Source: UBA6163 sp041753075
Lineage (GTDB): Bacteria > Planctomycetota > Planctomycetia > Pirellulales > Pirellulaceae
Assembly (NCBI GenBank): GCA_041753075.1
Contig: JBGSVE010000097.1
Coordinates: 1 to 64,000 of the forward strand
Direction: 5' to 3'
DNA: 64,000 nt
Shown: piece by piece, positions 26,262 through 35,130 of the stretch
How the letters are laid out: each line of letters starts with the position of its first letter
How positions within the stretch are numbered: the stretch's first letter is position 1
Notes under the pieces: generated by a model
What the model saw: only the letters and a program-made list of their open reading frames with translations
What the model was told of the DNA's origin: nothing
Databases searched by the model: none
Made by a program: the position numbers and the translations under genes

Positions 26262-27064
26262 ATCGCTACACCATCACCACGCAGCGACTGGCTAATTTCG
26301 CGATATAGCTCACCAAACGCATTCGAAGTTCGCACGGCTTCATCGCGCGGCCGCGGCAGTTGGTTGTCGATGACGTTGGCGATCCGGCCGCGTTGCATCA
26401 GAACAATCTGGTGCGACAACATCGCGGCTTCGGCGATGTGATGTGTCACCATCACCATTGTGCATTGTTGATGCTCCCAACGCCGCATCAACAATTCGCT
26501 GAGCGTCAATCGCAGCATGTCATCGAGCGCGGCGAACGGCTCGTCGAGCAACAGGATCGATGGTTCGGTGACCAGCGCGCGGGCGAGCGAAACACGCATC
26601 TTCATCCCGCCGGACAATTCATGGGGATAGCGGTGCCATGCCGTCTCGTCGAGCTCCATCGAGGCCAATCCGCGCGCGGCTAAATGCTTGGCCGAGCTGT
26701 CAGCCGATACGCTTGAATCACGGTGGCCAAGACCGAGCTGGATTGGCAACATGACGTTTTCGATCGCCGTTCGCCATGGTAGAAGCGTCGGTTGTTGAAA
26801 AACAAAAGCGATTTCGCCGCACTGCGTCGAGATTGGGGGTGTGACTTCGATGTGACCAGAAGTCGGCATTTGCAATCGAGCCAACGAGCGCAGCAGGGTT
26901 GTTTTGCCGCAACCGCTTTTCCCCACCAGCGAAGTCACTTTGCCCGCCGCAAATTCCCAAGTGATCGAATCAATCGCAGGGCTCGCATCACCGAACTGCA
27001 CCGATAGCTCGCGGCAACATAGCGACGATGCGAGTCGTTGGTGCTCAGCAACGCGATCGGGCAC
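26258..27064 (-). CDS. ABC transporter ATP-binding protein
   Basis: A 268-residue ATPase for the importer. GKSGCGKTT is Walker A, LSGGMKMRVSLARAL the ABC signature, and ILLLDEPFAAL Walker B, with the switch His in MVMVTHHIAEA. The GTG at 27064 is chosen because AGGA lies upstream and homology begins soon after; an open frame extends 36 codons further but has no family features. The gene diverges from the TIGR03790 gene. Confidence 0.9.
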   Translation of the reverse strand: MPDRVAEHQRLASSLCCRELSVQFGDASPAIDSITWEFAAGKVTSLVGKSGCGKTTLLRSLARLQMPTSGHIEVTPPISTQCGEIAFVFQQPTLLPWRTAIENVMLPIQLGLGHRDSSVSADSSAKHLAARGLASMELDETAWHRYPHELSGGMKMRVSLARALVTEPSILLLDEPFAALDDMLRLTLSELLMRRWEHQQCTMVMVTHHIAEAAMLSHQIVLMQRGRIANVIDNQLPRPRDEAVRTSNAFGELYREISQSLRGDGVAI

Positions 27065-27199
27065 AGAGATTCGTTCCTGCGTAAACTTAAAAGGGAAAGA
27101 AAAATGACAACGCTGAATCGCAGCCTTATTGTCAACCGCCGACAAGGCGTATGATAACCGGTTCACCGCCAAGCAACGCTTCCCCCCTTCGAGTTTCTG

Positions 27200-29266
27200 A
27201 TGATCGCCAAGGTCACGTCTCCTGCCCGAATCGATGTGTTTGTTTGCTTGTTGATCGTTTTACCGCTTGCGACGATCAATCGGTCGTCGGCCACCGATCC
27301 GCTGCGAACGGCACTGGTGGTCAACACCAAGTCGGCTGATTCGCTGACAATCGCGAACCATTACGCATCGCTGCGGCGGATACCGGATGTTTGCATCATC
27401 CCGCTGGACGACGTTCCCGATGCGATGCTTTGCACGGTCGATGAAATGCGAACGCGAATTCTCCAACCGCTGCTGAAGACCTTGGACCAGCGTGGGCTTG
27501 GCAACCAAACCGACTTGATCGCTTACTCCGCCGACTTCCCCACGGCGATCAATCTCGATGCCGACTTCGCGAAAGTGCCCAAGCGACACGAAGTCTTTAC
27601 GCCCGTCGGGTCGATCAACGGATTGACGATGCTGTACCAAATTCTTGGTGACGTTAACGTCAACTACGTTTCGCCGCGAACCAATTTTTACGCTCGCGCC
27701 GACTCATCCGCTTGGATGCAAAATCCATTCCTGGGACCCGATCAAGATGTCTTCAATAAGCTCGTTGCACAAGCGGATGAGAAACAATACGACGAACCGA
27801 TTGCCGCGCTCACTAGCCTGTTGACCAGGCATCCGGGCCAATGGCCGCTGCGATTTCGCTTGGCCGGCTATCAGGTGCTCGCTGAGAAAAAAGCCGAAGC
27901 GTTTGAATCGATTTCGCAACTGATTCGCGAGGGTGCGGCGCTGCGACCGATGTTTGACAAGGAGGTGATATTCGATGCGGTGCGCGATGACGAAGACTTC
28001 GCGAAGCTGCTTGCCGCCATGCCGGCGATCTCGCCCAATCGAATGCCACCCGTCGCGTTTTCAGCGCGGACGACGTGGGGCCAAAATGGATTTCCCGTCG
28101 ATGCGACGAGCGGCCCGCGGTATTTGTTGTCGGTCGTGTTGGCGGTCACGAAAGGTCGCGGTACGACTCTTGGCGAAGCGATCGAAATCTTGGCACGCGC
28201 CGCCAAGGCCGATGCGACGGGTGAGAAAGCGACGTTCTATTTCAGCAATTCAAGCAACGTTCGCGCCCAAACGCGAATGCCGTTGGTTCCGGTGGCCGCG
28301 GTGAAACTGCGTGAACTGGGACACGAAGTTGCCATCGATACGTTTCACATCCCCAGCGGCCGCCAGCAGTTGATGGGAGCGATGATTGGCACTTCCGAAT
28401 ACGACTGGTTCGCCGAGGCCAACGAGCTATTGCCAGGTTCGATCGCCGATAACTTGACCAGCACATCAGGTGTTCTGCATCAAGCAAATAATCAAACTTC
28501 GATGGTCGAACTGCTGCGCGGTGGGGCGGCAGGAACCAGCGGCACGGTGACCGAACCTTATGCGCTGCAGTTCAAATTCCCAACGCCGATGATGTATCCG
28601 TATTACGCCCTGGGAGCCACGTTGGCGGAAGCGTTTTATTTGTCGGTCGAGTCGCCCTACCAATTGTTAATTGTCGGTGATCCGTTGTGCCGGCCCTACG
28701 GCGACGAGCACAACGAACTGTTTACACTTGAAGCCCCGATCGCCAGCGATGGCACGCTAAGCTTGAAGTTAAAGTTTTGGCGTAGCTTCAATTTGGCCGC
28801 CGCCAAGCTTGCTCAACTCGAACTCTTTTTTGCTGGCAAGTTGGTGCTTGTCGGAAAGCCAGCCGAAGGGATTCGAATCAACACCGCGAACTTGCCGCCG
28901 GGTTGGCACGAAGTCACCGTCGCCGCCATCAGTCGCCATCCAATGCGGATGCGAAGCATTGAAAGCGCCTATGTTTTGGTGGGCAACGAGAGCGATTGCC
29001 CAACGTTAGTCGCAAATTCCGTGGAGCCAAAAACCGTTGATGCCCAAGCGTCGATTTCCGCAACGGTGAGCATCAGTGGTGCCCAGCGGATCGCCATCGA
29101 GCACCTTGGCCGGCGCATCATCGAAACTGCCGAGATCGACAAACCACATTTGATCCCCATCACAACCACTGGCAGCGGCCCCGTCCGGCTGACGCCGTTC
29201 GCCGAGCGCGGTGGGAAATGGATCCCCGGCAAACCAGTCGTCGTTGATGTCGCCCCCGCGTCGTGA
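27200..29266 (+). CDS. TIGR03790 family secreted protein
   Basis: A 688-residue protein with a signal peptide (about 1-31). TALVVNTKSADSLTIANHYA followed by LRRIPDVCIIPLD is the N-terminal motif of TIGR03790 proteins, which occur mainly in planctomycetes and related bacteria and have no known function. The middle region (GTSEYDWFAEANELLPGSIA, ADNLTSTSG and PYQLLIVGDPLC) is caspase/gingipain-like in outline; this is an inference, and no catalytic pair is claimed. A C-terminal beta-rich domain follows. It diverges from the ABC importer and precedes an epimerase-like gene by 47 bases. Confidence 0.78.
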   Translation: MIAKVTSPARIDVFVCLLIVLPLATINRSSATDPLRTALVVNTKSADSLTIANHYASLRRIPDVCIIPLDDVPDAMLCTVDEMRTRILQPLLKTLDQRGLGNQTDLIAYSADFPTAINLDADFAKVPKRHEVFTPVGSINGLTMLYQILGDVNVNYVSPRTNFYARADSSAWMQNPFLGPDQDVFNKLVAQADEKQYDEPIAALTSLLTRHPGQWPLRFRLAGYQVLAEKKAEAFESISQLIREGAALRPMFDKEVIFDAVRDDEDFAKLLAAMPAISPNRMPPVAFSARTTWGQNGFPVDATSGPRYLLSVVLAVTKGRGTTLGEAIEILARAAKADATGEKATFYFSNSSNVRAQTRMPLVPVAAVKLRELGHEVAIDTFHIPSGRQQLMGAMIGTSEYDWFAEANELLPGSIADNLTSTSGVLHQANNQTSMVELLRGGAAGTSGTVTEPYALQFKFPTPMMYPYYALGATLAEAFYLSVESPYQLLIVGDPLCRPYGDEHNELFTLEAPIASDGTLSLKLKFWRSFNLAAAKLAQLELFFAGKLVLVGKPAEGIRINTANLPPGWHEVTVAAISRHPMRMRSIESAYVLVGNESDCPTLVANSVEPKTVDAQASISATVSISGAQRIAIEHLGRRIIETAEIDKPHLIPITTTGSGPVRLTPFAERGGKWIPGKPVVVDVAPAS

Positions 29267-29313
29267 GACTAAGATGACCTCACCGCCAACCATCTTTGTT
29301 CACAGGACAACCC

Positions 29314-30264
29314 ATGCAACGCCGTTTGTTTCTTGCCTCGACAGCCGCCGTTGCCACGGCGTCGCTGATTCAGCCTGTCCCGACCACCGCAGACGAGACG
29401 GAAACAAGTCGTCCGCTGCCGGTTCGCTTTTGCCTTAACACTAGCACGATCTCGGGCCAGAAACTGTCGCTGCCCGACCAAGTTCGCGTTTGTGCCGAGG
29501 CGGGTTATGGCGGTATCGAACCATGGATTCGCGATCTCAGGCAATTTGTCAGCGGTGGTGGTCGCCTGGCGGACTTGAAACTGCAAATCGAAGACGCCGG
29601 TTTGCGAGTCGAAAGCGCCATCGGTTTTGCCAATTGGATTGTTGACGACGATGCCCAGCGCGCCTCGGGTCTGGAAGAGGCTCGCCGCGATATGGAAATG
29701 GTTCGCGACATTGGCGGTTCACGAATCGCGGCACCGCCGATCGGTGCTCAAAGCCAGCCCGGTCCGCCGCTTGATGTGATCGCAACGCGTTACCGCCGGT
29801 TGCTTGAAATCGGCCACGAAGTAGGCGTCAAACCGCAACTCGAATTATGGGGGTTTTCGCAAACGCTCAGCAAACTTTCGGAGCTAGCCTACGTCGCCAT
29901 CGCAGCGGAACACGAAGGCGCTTGTGTATTACCCGACTTCTATCACATTTACAAAGGTAACAACGATTTTTCTGGCCTGGGCATGATCGAAGCGAAGCGA
30001 ATGGAAGTCTTTCACATCAATGACTACCCGCAGTCGCCACCGCGCGAAGAGATCAAAGATGCGGCAAGAGTGTTTCCCGGCGACGGGGTTTGTCCATTGG
30101 TCGATACGATTGCGATGCTATTGACCAATGGATTCACCGGAGTATTTTCGCTCGAACTTTTCAATCCCGAATACTGGCAACGCGACGCCAGCGCCGTTGC
30201 GCTAGAGGGATACCAGAAGTGCGTCGCTGTTGTCACCGCCGCCTACGACAAACTGAACTCATAG
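29314..30264 (+). CDS. Secreted sugar phosphate isomerase/epimerase-like TIM-barrel protein
   Basis: A 316-residue protein of the AP endonuclease 2/xylose isomerase-like superfamily. The N-terminus MQRRLFLASTAAVATASL looks like a Tat-type signal. LPDQVRVCAEAGYGGIEPWI, KPQLELWGFSQTLSKL, CVLPDFYHIYKG and FTGVFSLELFNPEYW supply the acidic and His residues that bind metal in the barrel. AGGA eight bases upstream supports ATG 29314 over an upstream TTG. The substrate is unknown. Exported members are frequent in planctomycetes and may act on keto-sugars in the periplasm. Confidence 0.87.
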   Translation: MQRRLFLASTAAVATASLIQPVPTTADETETSRPLPVRFCLNTSTISGQKLSLPDQVRVCAEAGYGGIEPWIRDLRQFVSGGGRLADLKLQIEDAGLRVESAIGFANWIVDDDAQRASGLEEARRDMEMVRDIGGSRIAAPPIGAQSQPGPPLDVIATRYRRLLEIGHEVGVKPQLELWGFSQTLSKLSELAYVAIAAEHEGACVLPDFYHIYKGNNDFSGLGMIEAKRMEVFHINDYPQSPPREEIKDAARVFPGDGVCPLVDTIAMLLTNGFTGVFSLELFNPEYWQRDASAVALEGYQKCVAVVTAAYDKLNS

Positions 30265-30309
30265 TTATCCAGTTGTACATTGTCTCGGCTTCGATTTCGG
30301 TTTACAAAA

Positions 30310-30374
30310 ATTGTAGAACGGTTGTCCCAACCGCTTGGGGCCGCACGAATGGCTGGGGACAACCCTTCTACAAT
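30310..30374. repeat. Imperfect 20-bp inverted repeat between convergent genes
   Basis: The arms are 30310-30329 (ATTGTAGAACGGTTGTCCCA) and 30355-30374, matching at 18 of 20 positions when one is reversed. It lies between the stops of two convergent genes. It may be a dispersed REP-like element, a bidirectional terminator, or both. Confidence 0.75.
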
Positions 30375-30408
30375 CGCGTCAACCCAAAAACAAGACTGCG
30401 CCGAAATA

Positions 30409-31443
30409 CTAATGCGTTGCGAGCGACTGCCATGCCGCTTCGATCTCTTCGACATTGGCCGCGCCATCGTGAATCAACAATAAGTAATGCAGGTGCAACG
30501 TCTGGCCGACGGCAAGCGTGTATCCAGCCGTCGGCTCGCCACCGACAAAGTGATGCTCGCCAAAGGGATTGGCCGCGAACAAGCCATAGGTTCGCACATG
30601 CCAACGACAGGGATGGCCGTGGCTGTCGGGATGTTCCAGGATCGTGACCCCGGCGATGGTGTTGCCGATCGGACCCGAGTAATCGACCCAGCGTGAACGT
30701 TGGCCCCAGGCGTCGCCGTTGTGCTGGCCGTGCTCGTTCAAGATCACTCCACCAAGTTTGGCATCGACGGCAATTGAATCGGCCATGCGAAGCCCGAACG
30801 AACCTTCCTTTGTATCGCCAAAATGCACCGGTTGGTCGCCGGCGGTCAAGTCAATGACGAACTCGATACCGCGCGGGTTGGCCGTTGCGGAAACGATCAT
30901 TTTTCGGTTTTCCGTCAGCACGATTTGGTCATCGGGCATAAGCCAGTCAGCAGTCGTCTCCAAAACCGCCGAATCATCTCCGTCGGTCTGTTGGACCACA
31001 TCGCGATGAACGATCCGCCCGCCTTTCTTGGGATCTTCCAACCAGAAGTCAACGCCGTTTACTTCGCCGTGAGTAAACCACAAGGACCGATGATGCGGGT
31101 GGTCGTTGGTGCCGCCAGCACTGGCCGGTTGCATCGGATAATCTCGGGTCATCGCGATCCCGCCTGGGCCCGCCAGTGGGTAAACAATCGGCTTGGTGCC
31201 GCTGCTGAATTCGTAACGCAAGACTGTCGCATCGGCTTGGCGAAGCGAAACGCCAGCCGCGTCGGAGACCCAGGCGAGCGGCCCAAGGACCGCCGACATG
31301 GTGACCGCCGACCCGGGGACCGTCGGCGGAGCTGGTACCGTGGCAGGTTGAGCTTCTTGGGCAACGGACGAAGTTGCCAGCATGCAAACGCCAACACAAA
31401 GCAACGAGTAATTGCGCACGTTTGAAGCGATAAAATGGTTCAT
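30409..31443 (-). CDS. PmoA-like secreted protein (DUF6807)
   Basis: A 344-residue secreted protein with a signal peptide ending near SVAQE. The motif TNDHPHHRSLWFTHGEVNGVDFW contains the clustered His residues typical of the family annotated as PmoA-like. HGQHNGDAWGQRSRWVDYSG, TILEHPDSHGHPCRWHVRTYG and GLFAANPFGEHHF follow. Despite the name, there is no evidence of a methane monooxygenase role; the fold is probably a galactose-mutarotase-like beta sandwich. The ATG at 31443 begins the signal peptide. The gene diverges from the DUF1549 gene. Confidence 0.87.
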   Translation of the reverse strand: MNHFIASNVRNYSLLCVGVCMLATSSVAQEAQPATVPAPPTVPGSAVTMSAVLGPLAWVSDAAGVSLRQADATVLRYEFSSGTKPIVYPLAGPGGIAMTRDYPMQPASAGGTNDHPHHRSLWFTHGEVNGVDFWLEDPKKGGRIVHRDVVQQTDGDDSAVLETTADWLMPDDQIVLTENRKMIVSATANPRGIEFVIDLTAGDQPVHFGDTKEGSFGLRMADSIAVDAKLGGVILNEHGQHNGDAWGQRSRWVDYSGPIGNTIAGVTILEHPDSHGHPCRWHVRTYGLFAANPFGEHHFVGGEPTAGYTLAVGQTLHLHYLLLIHDGAANVEEIEAAWQSLATH

Positions 31444-31589
31444 TCTTGGGTTCGCAAAGTGGTTGTTGAACGTTAAGACAACGGTTGGCGTTAAGCATTG
31501 ACCGTCACCGTAGATTATCATGGGAAGTCTGCGGCGGGTAAATTCACCGTCGTCTTCTCGAAAAACGCATCTTTTAGGAACTGGGGCTG

Positions 31590-33551
31590 ATGAATTCACG
31601 GCTTAGTCTTGCGATCGTCGCATTGTTGTGCTGTTGTTCACCGCTGTTGGCCCAGAAGACCGGCAAGAAGCCGGCGATAGCTAAACGCACTGCTCCGGCG
31701 AAGCCACCTGTGAGCCGATTACCGGCCAGCGTTCGCGAGCAGACGCCGGTTGACATGCGCGTCGCGCCGGTAATCGCATCCAGACGCGACGAGGCGGCGG
31801 CTTCCGCTGCCGAAATCGATCGGTTGGTCGATGTGAAGCTCGCCGCCGTCGGTCAAAGGCCCAACCCGCTGGCGGGAGACGAATTATTTTTGCGGCGAGT
31901 CTATTTGCAGGTTGCCGGTCGCATCCCGACGTTGCCCGAAGCTCATGCGTTTTTGGAATCAATGTCCGCGAATCGTCGCCAGGAGTTGATCGACGAATTG
32001 TTGTCGAGTCCTGATTACGTCAGCAACATGTACAACATGTGGGCCGAAACGTTGCGGCTAGTGCAAAGTCCGCAGCCGAACATCGTTGCCGATCCGTATC
32101 TGGCTTACGTCAAGGAATCGATTCGCGACAACAAACAATATGACCAGTGGGTCTATGAGATGTTGACCGCTGATGGCAAGACTTGGGAAAACCCCGCCGC
32201 CGGTTACCAACTTCGCGATGAAGGCATGCCGCTGCCGTACGTGGACAATACGGTGCGAGTTTTTCTTGGCACCCAAATCGGGTGTGCGCAGTGCCACGAC
32301 CATCCGTTTGATCATTGGACTCAGCACCAGTTCTACGAATTGGCAGCGTTCACCGCCGGCACCCGAACTCGCTCCTCAGGTGGCGACATGATGGCGGCCA
32401 AGGGCAAGCCACGCGGCAACAAATCGCAATCGCTCATTAAAGAAGCCCAGGCGAAATACCCAAACGGCCGCGTCCCTGGACCGTTGCAACGAGTCGCCCG
32501 GGCGAATGCTTACAACGTCGCTGAAGTAAAAGCGGCGCTGCGATTACCGCATGACTATGCCTATGACGACGCCAAGCCAAAGACGGTGGTCGAGCCAGCC
32601 GTGCTGTGGGGCGAAGTGCCCAAAACAGCGAGCGGAAAATCGGGGCGTGAACAATTCGCCGCTTGGCTGACCTCCGCCGAAAATCCTCGTTTCAGCCAAA
32701 CGATCGTCAACCGTTTGTGGAGACGTTTTATGGGCGCGGGTCTGATCGATCCGATTGATGATATTCGTGATGACAGCGTTTGCGTCAACGAGCCGTTGCA
32801 AAAACATCTTTGCGCCGAATTGATTCGTTTAGATTTCAATCTGAAGGAATTGACTCGCACAATCCTGTATTCAAAGTCGTTTCAACGCGAAGCGACTGAC
32901 TACCAAGTCACCAGCGGAGAGCCCTATTATTTTCCCGGTCCGGTGGTTCATCGGATGACGGCTGAGCAAGTTTGGGATTCAATTCTGACGCTCGCCGTGC
33001 ATAACGCTTGGCCGTTCCAGCGACCAACCGCCAAAGACATCGCGCCGACGATAGAACTTGATCTCGCATCGGCGACGCTCGAAACGCTGGAGGCGGTAAC
33101 GCAAAAATACAGCTCGACTTATTTCCAAGCGGCCTACAGACGATCGCTTGCGCCCCATGCGTATCAGGGCAACGTACTGTGCCGCGCCTCGGAATTGCCA
33201 TCGCCGATGCCGGCGGGACATTTCCTGCGTCAATTCGGCCAAGGTGACCGCGAAACTATCGACGGCGGGGATTCAACCGCAACCGTGCCACAGATTCTGG
33301 CCATGCTCAACGGGCCGATCACCCACGTCATGCTCGAAACCGGATCGGCCATCTACGACAATGTCACCGCTGCGGAAAGCTCGCGCGACGCAATCGACTC
33401 GATCTTTATCAGTCTGTTGACTCGCAAACCGACGTCCGAAGATCGCAAACTCGCCGCCAGCGAGATTTCGCGTGCTTCGCGACCGGGCGAAGGCTATGGC
33501 AACATGATTTGGGCCTTGCTCAACACCAAAGAATTTCTGTTCGTTCAATAA
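31590..33551 (+). CDS. DUF1549/DUF1553 domain protein
   Basis: A 653-residue secreted protein. After a signal peptide (about 1-21) and a Lys/Pro-rich linker, DUF1549 runs about 70-290 with FLRRVYLQVAGRIPTLPEA and IGCAQCHDHPFDHW, a c-type-haem-like CxxCH site. DUF1553 fills the C-terminal half (FSQTIVNRLWRRFMGAGLID, SFQREA and MTAEQVWDSILTLA). These proteins are abundant in planctomycetes and always travel with DUF1501 partners, as here 36 bases downstream. Function is unknown; a role in extracellular polymer handling is often proposed. Confidence 0.93.
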   Translation: MNSRLSLAIVALLCCCSPLLAQKTGKKPAIAKRTAPAKPPVSRLPASVREQTPVDMRVAPVIASRRDEAAASAAEIDRLVDVKLAAVGQRPNPLAGDELFLRRVYLQVAGRIPTLPEAHAFLESMSANRRQELIDELLSSPDYVSNMYNMWAETLRLVQSPQPNIVADPYLAYVKESIRDNKQYDQWVYEMLTADGKTWENPAAGYQLRDEGMPLPYVDNTVRVFLGTQIGCAQCHDHPFDHWTQHQFYELAAFTAGTRTRSSGGDMMAAKGKPRGNKSQSLIKEAQAKYPNGRVPGPLQRVARANAYNVAEVKAALRLPHDYAYDDAKPKTVVEPAVLWGEVPKTASGKSGREQFAAWLTSAENPRFSQTIVNRLWRRFMGAGLIDPIDDIRDDSVCVNEPLQKHLCAELIRLDFNLKELTRTILYSKSFQREATDYQVTSGEPYYFPGPVVHRMTAEQVWDSILTLAVHNAWPFQRPTAKDIAPTIELDLASATLETLEAVTQKYSSTYFQAAYRRSLAPHAYQGNVLCRASELPSPMPAGHFLRQFGQGDRETIDGGDSTATVPQILAMLNGPITHVMLETGSAIYDNVTAAESSRDAIDSIFISLLTRKPTSEDRKLAASEISRASRPGEGYGNMIWALLNTKEFLFVQ

Positions 33552-33587
33552 GCCACATTCACCTCTTGGGCGAAGGCTCGGTCCAAC

Positions 33588-34880
33588 ATGTCGACTCCTG
33601 AATTTTCCGGCACTCATCGTCGCCAATTCATGGCCACCGCCGCGCAGTCATTGCTCGGCGTATCGTTTGCCAGCTACGCCCGCTCGCGGGCATTCGCTGA
33701 TGTCGCGGCCGCGCCACAGCCGGTCGCGATCGGCAAGGCGAAGCATATTATCTACCTGTTTATGAACGGCGCGATGACGCACATCGACACCTTCGATCCC
33801 AAGCCCGATGTGCCCGAGGGCGGCGAAACCAAAGGCATCCAAACTCGCGTCCCCGGCATCAGCTTCGGTGAGAAGCTGCCTAAGCTTTCATACCTCGCCG
33901 GAGCATTGGCCGTGGTCCGCTCGCTCAGCACCGAAACGGGCGACCATAACCAAGCGCAATACCTGATGCGGACCGCGTACAAACAACTCAACAGCATCCG
34001 ACACCCAGCGATGGGCGCGTGGATGGTGAACCAAAAAGATCGTCTCAACCGAGACTTGCCAGGCAACTTTTTGATCGGTGAGAACAACCGTCATCCGGGT
34101 GCTGGATTCTTACACGCCAGCTTGTCGCCGGTGCCGATTTCAGACCCTGATGTTGGCCTTGAAAACACAAGCTTGCCTAAGTATCTCGACGAAAAGTTGT
34201 TCAACCGACGGTTGGTTTTGGCCGGCCAATTTGATCGTCGCTTTCAAGGCAAGCATCCCAATCCGGAGGTCGAAGCCTACAACCATCTGTATGGCGAGGC
34301 GAAGCGACTGATGGGTAGCGACAAATTAGAAGTGTTTGATCTCAGCAAAGAATCCGAAGAAGTCCGTGAATCTTACGGCCAGAATCCTCTTGGCCAAGGT
34401 TGTCTGCTGGCGCGGCGATTGGTCGAACAAGGGATTCGCTATGTCGAAATCAATCATGGTGGTTGGGATATGCACCAAGAACTCTATGAGCGGCTTGATG
34501 AAAAGGCGACGATGCTCGACACGGCGCTGAGCAGCCTACTGCGAGATCTGAACACCAAGGGGTTGCTCAGCGAAACGTTGGTCGTGCTGGCGACCGAGTT
34601 CGGACGCTCACCGGAATTGAATGTCAACGGCGGCCGAGATCACCATCCCGGTGCGTTCAGCGGCGTGTTGGCGGGCGCGGGAATTCGCGGTGGCCAAGTC
34701 TACGGGTCCTCAGACGATCGCGGATTCTCGGTCGAAAGCGATCAAGTCAGCATCGAAGATTTCAACTCGACGATTGCCGCCGCCGCGGGTCTCGATATCG
34801 AATCGGAATTCATTGCCCCCAACGGCCGCCCGTTCAAGGTTGGCGGTGGTGGAACGCCTGTCAAGGAATTGCTCACTTAA
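33588..34880 (+). CDS. DUF1501 domain protein (sulfatase-like fold)
   Basis: A 430-residue protein with an N-terminal Tat-like signal (HRRQFMATAAQSLLGVSF). KHIIYLFMNGAMTHIDTFDPKP is the family start, SFGEKLPKLS and GDHNQAQYLMRT follow, and VLATEFGRSPELN with GRDHHPGAFSGVLAGAGI carry the metal-type residues late in the alkaline-phosphatase-like fold. It is the usual partner of the DUF1549/DUF1553 gene before it, probably in one transcript. Function remains unknown. Confidence 0.92.
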   Translation: MSTPEFSGTHRRQFMATAAQSLLGVSFASYARSRAFADVAAAPQPVAIGKAKHIIYLFMNGAMTHIDTFDPKPDVPEGGETKGIQTRVPGISFGEKLPKLSYLAGALAVVRSLSTETGDHNQAQYLMRTAYKQLNSIRHPAMGAWMVNQKDRLNRDLPGNFLIGENNRHPGAGFLHASLSPVPISDPDVGLENTSLPKYLDEKLFNRRLVLAGQFDRRFQGKHPNPEVEAYNHLYGEAKRLMGSDKLEVFDLSKESEEVRESYGQNPLGQGCLLARRLVEQGIRYVEINHGGWDMHQELYERLDEKATMLDTALSSLLRDLNTKGLLSETLVVLATEFGRSPELNVNGGRDHHPGAFSGVLAGAGIRGGQVYGSSDDRGFSVESDQVSIEDFNSTIAAAAGLDIESEFIAPNGRPFKVGGGGTPVKELLT

Positions 34881-35130
34881 GTAGGGCCACCAACTGTCTG
34901 GGGCGACTTTGCCGGTTATGCCGGCATCCTGCGCAGTGAAAAGACAACGGTTGTAGCGCTAATTAGACGGGCAGGGAAAAATGGTCAAAATGGAACCGGC
35001 TGGTTTTTGGTTTTTGGCGTTTTTTTCGGCGATTTTGTGAATATCCTAGGGGAGCCACCGTATTCTTAATGTGCCCCGGTGGTGGCGTCGTGCCTCCAAC
35101 GAATGTTCCCTAATGCGTTTGAAATAAACC

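Noticed and set aside
30409..31443. Methane monooxygenase activity for the PmoA-like protein
   Set aside because: The name is a database label; the protein is secreted and lacks the membrane spans of true PmoA, and no pmoB or pmoC is present.
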